Positions 17,271-27,640 are shown, numbered from the stretch's first letter. The stretch is 64,000 bases of DNA from AP-15 sp963716115 (GCA_963716115.1 CAVQSZ010000006.1:434001-498000), one strand, 5' to 3'. Notes: a model not told the origin generated them from the sequence alone. A program made the numbers and translations.

Positions 17271-20214
17271 TCGGGAAAGGCGGGAGGCGGGAGATCAGGC
17301 GTTGCTCGCCAAGGGCGGCTTGCGCGCCGTCGCGCGGCGGTTCGGCCGCGCCGCAAGGGCGCCGGTTCGGGCGGCGGCGTGGCTGTCCTGGCGATTGTTC
17401 GTCGTCACCCCGAGCGCGCTGCTTCTGAAGAAGCCGAGCCAGCGTTTTGCGCAGAAGTGGGGTGAGCTCGCGCTTCAGGATGCGGTCGGGGTCGCGAGCG
17501 AGTTTGCGGCGGTCCAGAACCAACGCTGGCTTACCCATGGTTTCGCGGAGGCGGCGGACAAGGTAACCCGCGGACACCGCTTCGATGTCGTGCAGGCCTA
17601 CGATAATTACGCGCTGGTCGCCGCCGCAAGACTGGCATCCCGCGACGGGGCCAAGCTCGTCTACGACGCCGTCGAGCTCACCTCGCACCGGCTGGCGCTC
17701 GATTTGAGCTTCCTCGAGCGGAAGCGCGAGCGAGCGGAAAGGCGCGAGGAGACCCGGATTGTCCGCAAGGCCGAGGGGGTGATCGCGATCGGCGGCGGGC
17801 TCGCCGATTGGTATGCCCGCCAACACCGCCGGCCGCGGCCGGTTATCGTGCGCAATTGCCGGTATTTTTGGCCCTACGAGGTCGACGGGCGGTTGCGGGC
17901 CGATGCCGGGGTCGGGCCGGAGGCGCGCCTGCTCGTCTGGATCGGCTCGATTTATCCGCAGCAAGGGATCGAGGTTCTCATCAGGATGCTCCCGCATCTG
18001 GCGCCGCACATCCATGCCGCGATCATCGGGTTCTTTCAGCCGCGTTGGCAAAGCTATGTGCAGGAGACGTTGCCGGCGCTCGCCGCCTCGCTCGGCGTCG
18101 CCGAGCGGGTCCACATTCTGCCGGAGCGCGAGCCGAACGACATCGTGCCTTACATCTCCGGCGCCGATATCGGGGTCATCCCGGCCTGGGGCGCGCAGGT
18201 CAACAATTTGATCGGCCTGCCCAACAAGTTTCACGAGATGGTGATGGCGCGTCTGCCGCTCGCCTCCTCGCAACTCGGCGAGACGGTCGATATGATCAAG
18301 AAATATGAGATCGGCGGCGTCTTCGATGAACGCGACCTCGCCCGGACGGCCGCGATCATCGAGGGAATGCTCGAGCCGGCGACCTACGCCCGGCTCAAGG
18401 CCAACGTCATGAAAGCGGCCGAGACCTTGACGTGGGAGAACGAAAGCTCGGCCTATGTCGAGCTCGTCGGCTCGTTGATGCCGACGCAAGTCCGGACGGC
18501 GGCGGTTGGAAGCGGTCGCGAAACCGCGGCAGAGCAAAACCTTGCAGGACAGCATGCGCCGTCGTCCGCCGAGCCGGTTGCAGCGATGCCAAAAAAACCG
18601 GGGCCGACCGACACCGTATCCGCTGGACAACACGGAGCAAAGGCAGCCAACATTGTGGACGAGAATAATAATCTGCGCGCCGCAAACAGCAAGCTGAAGG
18701 CAGCCTACTTTCAGGCCGCTGAAGCAAATCAAAAGCTGCGAGACGCCATCGTCAGCTCGCAAAACGTCACCCAGTTCTACCGCGACAGCACAAGCGTCAA
18801 TCATTATCTCCGGTTCGCGCGTTACTGCTACGAGCGGGCCGCCGACATCAAGGCCGAGGCTTATCTCGCGCACGGGGTGGAGGCGTTGCCGGCGGCCGAC
18901 GCGGTGGCGAAGGCGGTCGGCGGCCGGGTCTATTGCGACGTGATCGAGATGCCGTCCTTCGCGCAGCGCAGCGTGCCGTACGATTTGCATCCGACCAGCC
19001 TCTCGATGCTCGATCATGCTTTCGACGGCTATCTGCGCGGCGCCGCGGGACTGTCGACGGTCGGCTGGGCGCTCGGCAACCGGCTGCGGCATTATGGGCC
19101 GAGGGTGACGGTCATCCCCAATTATCGCAGCCGCCAGCCGCTGCAGCGGTCGAGCCGGATACGGGACGATTGCGGGCTGGTTCGGCCGGAGGAACGGCTG
19201 CTGCTGGCGAGCAGCACGATCGCAAGCGGGTTCGAGCCGATCATCGAGGCGCTGAGCCTGCTGCCCGATCATGTCCATCTGGCGACCCTCGGCAACGTCT
19301 TTCGCGGGTATCGCGGGTCGCTCGAGGCGGCGGCGGCGCGGCTCGGCGTCGAAAGCCGGGTGCATTTTCTGGAGCCGGTTCCCTACGATCGGCTGGCGAG
19401 CGTTGCCAGCGGCGCCAATATCGGCCTGATCGCCGTCGATCCCTCGCTGACGCACTGGCAGATATCGCTGCCGAACCGGCTGTTCGACTGCATAGCCGCC
19501 GGCCTGCCGATCGTGACGCCCGACCTTCCCGACATTTCCCGGATCGTCGTCGGGCGAAAGATCGGCGTGGCTTTGGCGGGGAGCGGCGCCCGTTCCTGGG
19601 CCGACGCGATTGCCGCCGCGCTGGCCGACGAGGAAAAGCTGCGCGCCAATGCGCTCGCCGCGTCCAAGGCGCTGGCATGGGAGTCTCTGGCAGACAGTCT
19701 GCACGCCGCCTACGATCATCCGGCGAGCATCACCATCATCGCCTTCACCGATCTGATCGGGCATCAGCGCACGATCCGGATGGCGGACACGCTGGCCAAG
19801 CGCGGCGTTCGTGTCGCGGTCTGCTTTCCTCATGAGGGGCCGGCGCCGCCCGATGCGATCCCGGGCGCACGCATCGTGCTGACCCCGAGGCCGTTGCCTG
19901 CCGCGCCGGCGGCAAGGGCTCCGAATTCGCCGGATCCGGCCGCCGCGGCCGCAGACGCCGCTCCGGTCCCCGCGAATGGAGCAGGGCCGTCGCTGGAGCG
20001 GCTGAAAAAGGAGGTGATCGAGCTGCGCTACAAGGCCCGCCGCTATGACGAGGTCAAGCAGCAGCTGCCGAACTGGCGGGCGAAAGCGGCGCGCTACGAC
20101 CGGCTCAAGGGCAAGATGGGCGGAACCCATCTGGTATCGTTGCGGCGCGCGCTGCGGTTGCTCCCGGCCAACCGCAACGAGAAGGGCGACGAGCAGAAAG
20201 CGGCGCCGTCGTGA
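17191..20214 (+). CDS. Giant glycosyltransferase, segment 3 (module C, divergent module D, repeat tail)
   Basis: Homology starts at about 17265 and completes module C (FDVVQAYDNYALVAAARLA, YPQQGIEVLI, GLPNKFHEMVMARLPL). From about 18660 a coiled-coil stretch (NNNLRAANSKLKAAY) precedes a fourth, divergent GT-B-like module D: YLAHGVEALPAADAVAKA, VYCDVIEMP, LLLASSTIASGFEPIIEALSLL, LPNRLFDCIAAGLPIV. After it comes what may be the first strand-helix unit of another module (ITIIAFTDLIGHQRT), cut short by a Pro/Ala linker. The C-terminus carries two 17-residue repeats (20014-20115). Chaining several transferases could build a multi-sugar repeat unit on one polypeptide; that is inference. Confidence 0.75.
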   Translation: MCNIWRRGPERSSGSWPSAARRFDRNDRERREAGDQALLAKGGLRAVARRFGRAARAPVRAAAWLSWRLFVVTPSALLLKKPSQRFAQKWGELALQDAVGVASEFAAVQNQRWLTHGFAEAADKVTRGHRFDVVQAYDNYALVAAARLASRDGAKLVYDAVELTSHRLALDLSFLERKRERAERREETRIVRKAEGVIAIGGGLADWYARQHRRPRPVIVRNCRYFWPYEVDGRLRADAGVGPEARLLVWIGSIYPQQGIEVLIRMLPHLAPHIHAAIIGFFQPRWQSYVQETLPALAASLGVAERVHILPEREPNDIVPYISGADIGVIPAWGAQVNNLIGLPNKFHEMVMARLPLASSQLGETVDMIKKYEIGGVFDERDLARTAAIIEGMLEPATYARLKANVMKAAETLTWENESSAYVELVGSLMPTQVRTAAVGSGRETAAEQNLAGQHAPSSAEPVAAMPKKPGPTDTVSAGQHGAKAANIVDENNNLRAANSKLKAAYFQAAEANQKLRDAIVSSQNVTQFYRDSTSVNHYLRFARYCYERAADIKAEAYLAHGVEALPAADAVAKAVGGRVYCDVIEMPSFAQRSVPYDLHPTSLSMLDHAFDGYLRGAAGLSTVGWALGNRLRHYGPRVTVIPNYRSRQPLQRSSRIRDDCGLVRPEERLLLASSTIASGFEPIIEALSLLPDHVHLATLGNVFRGYRGSLEAAAARLGVESRVHFLEPVPYDRLASVASGANIGLIAVDPSLTHWQISLPNRLFDCIAAGLPIVTPDLPDISRIVVGRKIGVALAGSGARSWADAIAAALADEEKLRANALAASKALAWESLADSLHAAYDHPASITIIAFTDLIGHQRTIRMADTLAKRGVRVAVCFPHEGPAPPDAIPGARIVLTPRPLPAAPAARAPNSPDPAAAAADAAPVPANGAGPSLERLKKEVIELRYKARRYDEVKQQLPNWRAKAARYDRLKGKMGGTHLVSLRRALRLLPANRNEKGDEQKAAPS
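20014..20115 (+). repeat. Two 51-bp KAxRYDEV units at the C-terminus of the giant glycosyltransferase
   Basis: VIELRYKARRYDEVKQQ followed by LPNWRAKAARYDRLKGK. The second unit has the same Trp-containing closing form as the other two arrays in the window. Confidence 0.85.
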
Positions 20215-20382
20215 GTTGCCGACGCTGCCCCGCCGCTTCTGCAGCCGATCGACGGGTTGCCCCTCGCGTGGGAGAGCGCGATGCCTTAGGGTCCACGCTC
20301 GCCGTGAGAGTTCTATTGGCGGTCTCCACGCAGAGGCCGATGCCCGTCGCGCCAATCTCGACTGAACGGGAGGCACCGGTAA

Positions 20383-23300
20383 ATGTCTGTCGTTGACCTC
20401 GTCCCGACCCAAGCATCCACGAAGCATCGAAGGGGCGAGCCGTCCTTAAGCACTCGTCGGGCGCATCGCACCGCCGGGACGGTGGCGATCTACGATAAAA
20501 TCAAGGCCGAAGCGATTTCGGCCGAAGGAAGAGGCGACCTCGCATCCGCGGTGAGCGGATGGGCGCGGGCGCGAGAACTCGCGCCAGATAGGATCGAGGC
20601 GACGTTGCGAGAGATCGAGCTGCTGCTGGAGTTGCAGAATTTCGATGTCGGGCACTTGCGACTTGTTACCGCTTTGCAGAAATTTTCCAATCAGCGGCGA
20701 CTTCTCAAGCTTCAGTCAATCGTCGAACAAAAACTTCTAGGATATCACAACAGTCAAGCGTTCCGAGCTCTCAATGTGGGCGATCGCCGCAAAGCGGCTT
20801 TCCACTACGAAATGTCCGCGGCATTGGAAACAGTATCGCGTCGCAAATGGGCTGCTCTCGACCGCGCCAGAGAGGTTTCGCCGAATTTCGAGTTGATGCT
20901 CTCCGAGATCGACGGTGAAAAACCCCGATCCCGAATTTATATAATGGGATGTGGTCGGTCAGGGACGTATTTGCTGACCGGGCTCATGGAATGCTTCCGG
21001 GACACCTACGTGCTCCCCGACGAGGTCCCGGCAGGGAGGTTCGCTCGAGTGCAGGCGCCGGAGCGAACCCACGTTCTAAAGCGGGATGTGAGGGCGCCCT
21101 TGATGATAGAATTCCTCCCACCGAGCATTCATCTGCTATTTATCGTGCGGTTTCCGCTGGATGTGTTGGTGAGTGCCCTTGGTGAAGCCGAATATTTCAT
21201 CCCGACGAATATTTGGTCCCGTTATACCCGGTCGTTTCGCCGGCTGCTGATCGCCGGTCGTCCCAATCTGAAGGTGATCCGATACGAAGACCTCGTCAGA
21301 GAGCCGGACGAAACGCAAGCAAAACTTGCCCAGCACTACCGTCTCGACGTGCTGCGACCATTTTCCCAGTTCGGTCAGGGTTTCGCTGTTTCCGATCCGA
21401 TCGCCTCCGCCATGAACGGGATACGGCCCCCCGATACGGCATCGATCGGAAGGTGGCGCGCGGATCCGCGGCACATCGAGCACTGCCGTACGATCTGGCC
21501 CGAGATCAGGGAAGATGCCCTTTGGCTGTGCCGTGCCTTCGATTACGAAGCGCCCGCGGAATTAGAAACTCAGGAGTTGTCGAAACATAGGGCCCGCAGC
21601 CCCATGAAGATGTCAGAACGGGAACGCGCCTCCATTCGCGCCACTCAACTGCACGCCAATGCAGAGGCCGAGCCACCCAGGGTCGAGCTGTCCCCACCCG
21701 CGCCAAAGACGCTGCCGCTGCGTCCTGGTTCTGCGAGGTACAAGGAATTGCTGCACGATCTACCCGTGCTGCGGCTCAAAGCAGAACGATATGATGAATT
21801 GGAACCGAAGGTGCCCGCCCTGCGCTACAAGGCCGGACGATACGACGAACTCGACCTCGAGCTCCCTGCTTTGCGCCACAAGGCGGAACGCTACGACCAA
21901 CTGGCACACCAAATGGCGGCGCTGCGCAGCAAGGCAGAGCGACACGACGAAGTTGCAGCAGAAATGCCTGCGCTGCGGCAAAAGGCCGATCGGAGTGACG
22001 AACTGGAGCGAGAGCTGTCGACGCTGCGCGGCAAGGCCGAGCAACACGACGCGGTCATGGCGGAGCTGCCCGTGCTTCGCCACAAGGCCGGGCGATACGA
22101 CGCGCTCGAGGCCGAGCTGCCGGCCCTGCGCCACAAAGCCGAGCGCGGCGACGAGCTCGCCGCGGAAATGCCGGGGCTGCGGCAAAAGGCTGAGCGCTGC
22201 GCCGAGCTCGAAGCCGAGCTGCCGGCGCTGCGCGGCAAGGCCGAGCAACACGACGCGGTCATGGCGGAGCTGCCCGTGCTTCGCCACAAGGCCGGGCGAT
22301 ACGACGCGCTCGAGGCCGAGCTGCCGGCCCTTCGCCGCAAAGCCGAGCGCGGCGACGAGCTCGCCGCGGAAATGCCGGGGCTGCGGCAAAAGGCTGAGCG
22401 CTGCGCCGAGCTCGAAGCCGAGCTGCCGGCGCTGCGCGGCAAGGCCGAGCAACACGACGCGGTCATGGCGGAGCTGCCCGTGCTTCGCCACAAGGCCGGG
22501 CGATACGACGCGGTCGAGGCCGAGCTGCCGGCCCTGCGCCGCAAAGCCGAGCGCGGCGACGAGCTCGCCGCGGAAATGCCGGGGCTGCGGCAAAAGGCTG
22601 AGCGCTGCGCCGAGCTCGAAGCCGAGCTGCCGGCGCTGCGCGGCAAGGCTGAGCAACACGACGCGGTCATGGCGGAGCTGCCCGTGCTTCGCCACAAGGC
22701 CGGGCGATACGACGCGGTCGAGGCCGAGTTGCCGGCCCTGCGCCGCAAAGCCGAGCGCGGCGACGAGCTGGCAGCGGAAATGCCGGGGCTGCGGCAAAAG
22801 GCCGAGCGCTGCGCCGAGCTCGAAGCCGAGCTGCCGGCGCTGCGCGGCAAGGCTGAGCGCACGACGCGGTCATGGCCGAGCTGCCCGTGCTTCGCCACAA
22901 GGCCGGGCGATACGACGCGGTCGAGGCCGAGCTGCCGGTGCTCCGCCATAAGGCGGCGCGCGGCGACGAGCTCGCCGCGGAAATGCCGGGGCTACGGCAA
23001 AAGGCCGAACGATGTACCGAGCTCGAAGCCGAGCTGCCGGCGCTGCGCGGCAAGGCCGAGCAGCACGACGCGGTCATGGCGGAGCTGCCCGTGCTTCGGC
23101 ACAAGGCCTGGCGATACGACGCGGTCGAGGCCGAGCTGCCGCTGCTCCGCCACAAGGCCGGGCGCTATGACGGTCTGGAGCCGCTGCTGCCGGCGCTGCG
23201 CTACAAATCCGGGCAATATGAAGAGCTGCAGCCGCAGCTGCCGGCGCTGCGGTACAAGGCGCTGCGCTATGACGAGGTGAAAGAGCAGGCGCCGGGGTGG

Positions 23301-23414
23301 CGTGAGAAGGCGGACCGGTACGATCGGATCGTCGCCAATCGACTGGTTAAATTGACGCTGCCGTTGCTCGAAGCTCGAGCTGCCCGCCTTCGGCGCCGAC
23401 AACGCCGTTTATGA
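20383..23414 (+). CDS. Sulfotransferase with a 31-unit 17-residue repeat domain (one frameshift)
   Basis: The N-terminal ~185 residues are helical (TPR-like AISAEGRGDLASAVSGW). A sulfotransferase domain follows: the 5'-phosphosulfate loop GCGRSGTYLL (about 189-198), the 3'-phosphate motif VRFPLDVLVSA (about 256-266) and KVIRYEDLVREP. Such enzymes move sulfate from PAPS to a hydroxyl, here presumably on the glycan. From 21760 to 23339 the gene codes 31 consecutive 17-residue repeats. At about 22857 one base is missing relative to sibling units, so the frame as read stops at 23280; restoring it continues to 23414 (ending RLRRRQRRL). ATG 20383 has gggagg about 10 bases upstream. Confidence 0.8.
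21760..23339 (+). repeat. 31 tandem 51-bp units (17-residue repeats) with 204-bp higher-order units
   Basis: Units follow LPALRxKAxRYDELxAE; I count 31 from LPVLRLKAERYDELEPK to APGWREKADRYDRIVAN, which fits the coordinates exactly once one missing base at about 22857 is allowed. Units 6-25 (22015-23033) form five nearly identical blocks of four units (204 bp): GKAEQHDAVMAE, HKAGRYDALEAE, RKAERGDELAAE, QKAERCAELEAE. Block similarity is nearly perfect at DNA level, implying recent amplification. Confidence 0.92.
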
Positions 23415-23427
23415 GACACTGTGCATC

Positions 23428-24223
23428 ATGACAGACGCCGTCGAGCACCGCGACCCGCCATCCTTGCCTGCGTTCACGCGCGAGGGCTATCGACGCCTGA
23501 TCGCGAGATTTCTCGACGCCGGCTATACGCCGGCGACGTTCGCCACCGTTCGCCGCGAGCGCCGCGACGTGATCCTGCGGCACGATGTCGACGTTTCTCT
23601 GGAAGTCTGCGGTCGGCATCGCCGAGCTGGAGCGCGAGATGGGCGTGCGCGCGACGTATTTCGTCATGGTGTCGAGCGACTTCTACAATGTCTTTTCCCG
23701 GGATGGACGGCGCCTGGTGGCCCGGCTCGCCGAGATGGGGCATTCGGTCGGGCTGCACGTCGATCTCTCGCTCTATCCATCCTCCCCGGATATCCTCGCC
23801 GAGTCCCGCTCGGCGATCGAGGACGAATATCGATTGCTGGCGACCGCGGTCGACGACCCGATTGACGTGATCAGCCTCCACAACCCCCGGCCCGAGCTGA
23901 TAAATCGCGAGCGGCCACGCGGCGCCCGGGCGCATACCTACGAGCCGCCGTTCTTCAGCGCTCTCGCTTATGTCGCAGATTCGGGCGGGAGCTGGCGCTT
24001 CGGCGGGCCGTTCGAGCGGGCCGCGTTCACGAACGGCACGGCGATACATCTGTTGACGCACCCGATCTGGTGGGATCACGACCAGCCTGCCGATCGGCCG
24101 GAGCTGACCCTGGAGAAATTTCGCGCCCGACACCAGCAACAGGTGCAAGAGGGCCTGTCGCAGCACTTCAAGGGTTATCGCGAATTCCTCAAAAGCCGCG
24201 AGGTTCTTGCCCGTGACGAATGA
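23428..24223 (+). pseudogene. Polysaccharide deacetylase (NodB fold), one frameshift
   Basis: The first frame (from ATG 23428) gives REGYRRLIARFLDAGY and the metal/catalytic motif ILRHDVDVSLE. One extra base near 23605 shifts to the second frame, which continues ELEREMGVRATYFVMVSSDFYN, LAEMGHSVGLHVDLSLY (second motif), VISLHNPRPE and HLLTHPIWW (third motif, His). Together they make about 264 residues, normal for these metal-dependent deacetylases of amino sugars. It starts 14 bases after the sulfotransferase gene, so the two probably form one transcription unit. The single indel may be an assembly error. Confidence 0.75.
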
Positions 24224-24271
24224 CGGCCGTCGAGCCTGCTCTTATCGGCTGCCGCTGCTTCCGACAGGACC

Positions 24272-24897
24272 TTACGACCCCCGGGGCAGCTCGATGCCCT
24301 TCAGGTAGAGCCGCGGGCAACGGCCTAATGCATAACTGGCTGCTAACGTCCTCTGCCGGGTCAATTCCGTTGAACCCGTTTCGAGCGAAGGCCGGTCTTC
24401 GGCGTCCAGCATCAGCCGGGCGCGGGCCGGAGGCGCCACGCTAAGCGTAAGGTTCCACGGCGCCAGCCATCCCCAACCATTCGGCTTGAGCACAGAGCAG
24501 ATTTCATCGACAAACCTGCCGAGCAATTCAGCATCGCGAAACCACACCGGCGTAATCGAGCCTCGACACAACAGGCCATCGAATTTGCCCCTTAGGGAAC
24601 TCCAGTCGAAGGTTCGGAAATCCGCGAGTATAACTTCGTAGCCGCGCTTTCGGCCGAGCGCGATCACGGCCGGGTCATGATCCATCGATACGACGGACGC
24701 GCCGGCCGCCTCGACCATGCGAACCAGGTCGTATTGCCCCGGTCCGAGCTCGAGAACCCTGCTGCCTGCCAATTTGCGTGCCCCAAGAAAATCATCGAAT
24801 ATCCGTCCTGGAGATCACCTCAGAGCGGCGTCGGCTCTCGCAGGTGGGGCTGAGCGGCCTTCGACATAATTTGTATTTCTTCGTCGTCGAACAACAT
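24272..24897 (-). pseudogene. SAM-dependent methyltransferase, decayed paralogue
   Basis: The readable 166 residues have motif I VLELGPGQYDL, the acidic post-motif VVSMDHDP, ADFRTFDW and VLKPNGWGWLAPWN. They match the intact gene at 26568-27200 closely through most of their length. The N-terminus can be traced to ATG 24897 (LFDDEEIQIMSKA), but a premature TGA after EPTPL and a second slip near 24800 break it. It is a copy of the same gene in the same orientation, on the other side of the DMFase-like gene. Confidence 0.78.
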
Positions 24898-25089
24898 GGT
24901 TATTAACCTTGACAGACCGCAGGCGTCACAGCGCCAAGCGGCGCTACTCCACTCGTATCACGCGGGCAACGATGGGGTCAACGCAATTCGCCAGACCAAG
25001 CGGGATTAACCCTTGCGAGCGCGCGGAAAAACCCTCAGATTCGGATGGTCTGCACCCTCCCGCCGCATCCGGCGCCTAGAGGAACTTGC

Positions 25090-26518
25090 ATGGAAGAGGT
25101 CCCGCAACCGCCGCCATTGGCGCCGATTTTCCTCAAACCCGCCTGGAATGCGGTAGTTTGGCCCGAATACATTATCAATGCGTGTGGAGCACCTATATCG
25201 CTCGCGGCCGCCGCACATCCGCGATACTCTTCAGCTCGATTAACAGAAATTACCGTTATCCGCGTAATCGATAAGATGACGATCTACTCCGATCGCAACA
25301 CCTACAGCGTGCCGGCGATCTCTGACGAGCGGATAGCCGCGAATGAATGCTCGTATCCAATTACGCTGAACATAGGTGAACAAGAGTGTGGGTCATACGA
25401 GGTTAGCGCTACCGTCGAATTGACTAAGGGCTCCCACGTAACCATCTTTCCCATTAAGGAGGTGTTCTTTTTCATTCAGAAAGGTAAAGATAAGGACCCG
25501 CTATCTGCGGCATTAGAGGACCCGTCGGGTCATTCCCGGTCCGACCGTCCTTGCGAACGGGCTAAGATAATTCTATTATACCCTAGTTTTACCAGGCAAG
25601 CCTATAACCATTTCGCTGGTTATAGTTTTTATCGTCCGACCTTCGATGTTCTTCCCGGACGACGCCGTATTTTCGTCAATAGACCTCCGTGCTCTAATGA
25701 GCCAATCTATCATACGCCAAAAGTAATATTCCCGTTTGAAAATCTGTTAAGGACAAAAAAGATATCATTTAACATCACGGACAGCGAACACTTTCATAAT
25801 CACGGACTTGATGCAATTATATCCTATCGTCAACTTGTCGTGATTGGGCATGATGAATATATTTCGATAAAGCAACGCAACGCCCTTCGGGAATATCTCC
25901 TTGTTGGCGGGCGAATTTCGATATTTGGGGGTAATTTTTGTTGGTGGAAGGTCGATTATGAAACCTCCAGGCATTTGTCCGTCCTGAAAGTGACGAATTC
26001 TATTAAAAGGACGAACAGGTGATGATAGGTGGCAGTTTATTGACAGCGGAGCGCATGCTCGGGATTTCGGCTTGAGTTTTGGAGAAGGTGGGTATCCGAT
26101 ACAAAAATTATACAAGGAAGATAAGTTGTCGGAGATCGGGTGGACCCTGGAGGAGTATGGGAAATCCTCCGGGATGGAAGTGATCAAGCCGGATCATCCG
26201 ATCTTCGAGGGCACGAAGTTATCCGAGGGCGAGGTTTTCGGCGACGCGGATATGCTGATGCAAGTCGAAGTCGACGGCGCGAGAGAACGTAAACAAGAGG
26301 TATTTGCAAATAGGCAAACTCTCGCGAGAGGGTGGCTCTGCAGGCCCGGAAGAATCGTCGGGAAGGTCGCGACAATAGCCGAGGTCACGTTTCCGGGCGG
26401 CGGTCGGCTGCTGCATTTAGGTAGCATAGGGTGGTATCACGCGATTGCGGAGGATCCGGTGTGCCGGAGAATTGCTGAGAACGTTATTCGCTACCAAGCG
26501 CGTGAGACAGTTAAATGA
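25090..26518 (+). CDS. DMFase-beta-like protein (C-terminal domain), one frameshift
   Basis: Two consecutive frames (25090-26022 and about 26000-26518) together resemble the C-terminal domain of N,N-dimethylformamidase large subunits: LLYPSFTRQAYNHFAGYSFY, NRPP, FHNHGLDAIISY, VVIGHDEYISIKQRNALR, GGRISIFGGNFCWW, then DSGAHARDFGLSFGEGGYP and ADMLMQVEVDG. The frame slips by one base around 25990-26010. What such a protein does in a glycan cluster is unknown; calling it an amidase would be over-reading. Base composition is clearly more A+T-rich (25560-26060) than its neighbours, which suggests separate acquisition. ATG 25090 or TTG/GTG codons upstream could start it. Confidence 0.6.
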
Positions 26519-26567
26519 GAATGCTGCGTATCCCCGGTCTTTGCGGCCGATGAACGACGCTCTTCGA

Positions 26568-27200
26568 TCATCTCAGGGGGGCCGCGTGCGATAAGTCGAT
26601 ACCCCTCAGGAAAAGTCTCGGACACAGGCTTATTGAATAGCGGGCGGCAACTTTCGGCGACGGGTTGATGGCGGCGAATCCGTTGCGGCCGAACGCTTGG
26701 TCTTCAGCATCCAGTATCAACTGGGCTCGGTCCGGCGAGGCCCGGCTGAGCGGCTTGTTCCACGGCGCTATCCATCCCCAACCGTTTGGCTTGAGGACGG
26801 AGCAAATCTGATCGACAAAACTGCCGAGAGACTCGGCATCTCGAAACCATGCGGGAGCAATCGAGTTACGACTTAACAAACCGTCAAATTCGCCGCGCAG
26901 AGAGTTCCAGTCAAAGCTTCGAAAATCAGCGAGAATGACATTGTAGCCGCGCTTTTTACCAAGAGCGATCACCGCCGGGTCGTGATCCATTGCGACCACT
27001 GTGGCGTCCGCTGCGGCGACCATGCGGGTCAAGTCGTATTGCCCCGGTCCGAACTCGAGAACTTTGCTTCCCGCCAATTCGCATACCCCGCGAAGATCGT
27101 CGAATATCCTCGTGGAGACGATGTCGGAGAGGCTCGGCTCCCGCAGTTGGGGCTGAAGCGCGTTCGACATAATCTGTATTTCTTCGTCGTCAAACAACAT
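26568..27200 (-). CDS. SAM-dependent methyltransferase
   Basis: 210 residues from ATG 27200 (LFDDEEIQIMSNALQ). Motif I is KVLEFGPGQYDLTRM, followed by VVAMDHDPAVIALG and ILADFRSFDWNSLRG, then VLKPNGWGWIAPWN, consistent with a class I Rossmann methyltransferase. The substrate is unknown; a sugar or lipid-linked glycan is plausible from context. A decayed second copy lies at 24272-24897. It opposes the surrounding rightward genes. A start further upstream would run through unrelated IS sequence, so 27200 is preferred. Confidence 0.75.
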   Translation of the reverse strand: MLFDDEEIQIMSNALQPQLREPSLSDIVSTRIFDDLRGVCELAGSKVLEFGPGQYDLTRMVAAADATVVAMDHDPAVIALGKKRGYNVILADFRSFDWNSLRGEFDGLLSRNSIAPAWFRDAESLGSFVDQICSVLKPNGWGWIAPWNKPLSRASPDRAQLILDAEDQAFGRNGFAAINPSPKVAARYSISLCPRLFLRGIDLSHAAPLR

Positions 27201-27399
27201 GATTTTACCTGCTGATCGTCGATACGCTGCCGGCCGGCAGCATTCCACACAACTCGACTTCGAACCGGGACGCCACCGGAAGGCCCGGAGCCGTATCACG
27301 AGAGCAGTTCCCCGGTCAATCCGATCCGCCGCAGCCGGATTGGGCTGCGCATCCTGCGAAAGCTGATAACAGCGCCCAGAATCAAGGCCGTTGGCCAAC

Positions 27400-27640
27400 G
27401 GGGAGAGGGTGACCTTGGCGACGGCGGCTCATGGGCATCCGAGATCACCAGCTTGACTCCGCGCAGGCGGCCCCTGGGCGAGCTACCGTATGAAGTCGCT
27501 CCAGAAGATCTCGGCCCGAGCAGGCGCCGATCGAAATGCCCAGCACCTGGCGCCGGCCGTCGCCGTGTACCGCGACCGCGACGATCACCGCAACCGAGCC
27601 GATGCGCCCTTGCCCCCACTGCCGCGCGGGTGGGAGGCCA
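27400..27640 (-). pseudogene. IS256-family transposase fragment
   Basis: Minus-strand frames give IGSVAVIVAVAVHGDGRR, QVLGISIGACSGRD and RLRGVKLVISDAHE in order, the same segments as in the larger IS256 copy at 44522-45757 (HIVSVAVIVAVGVNTDG, RGLRGVKLVVSDAHEG). The ends are missing and at least one frame change is present. It is a dead remnant. Confidence 0.75.

Noticed and set aside
17116..20427. A ~1,100-codon open frame antisense to the giant glycosyltransferase
   Set aside because: It has no domain-like pattern, and the sense strand carries clear, repeated GT-B motifs. Long antisense frames are expected in G+C-rich genes with strong codon bias.
21760..22949. Long frames on both strands across the 51-bp repeats that could be taken for repeat proteins
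   Set aside because: They are the same tandem repeat read in other frames; only the + frame continues from the sulfotransferase domain and gives the 17-residue pattern seen in the other arrays.
21760..23339. CRISPR-like array
   Set aside because: Units are contiguous 51-bp coding repeats with no unique spacers and no cas genes nearby.
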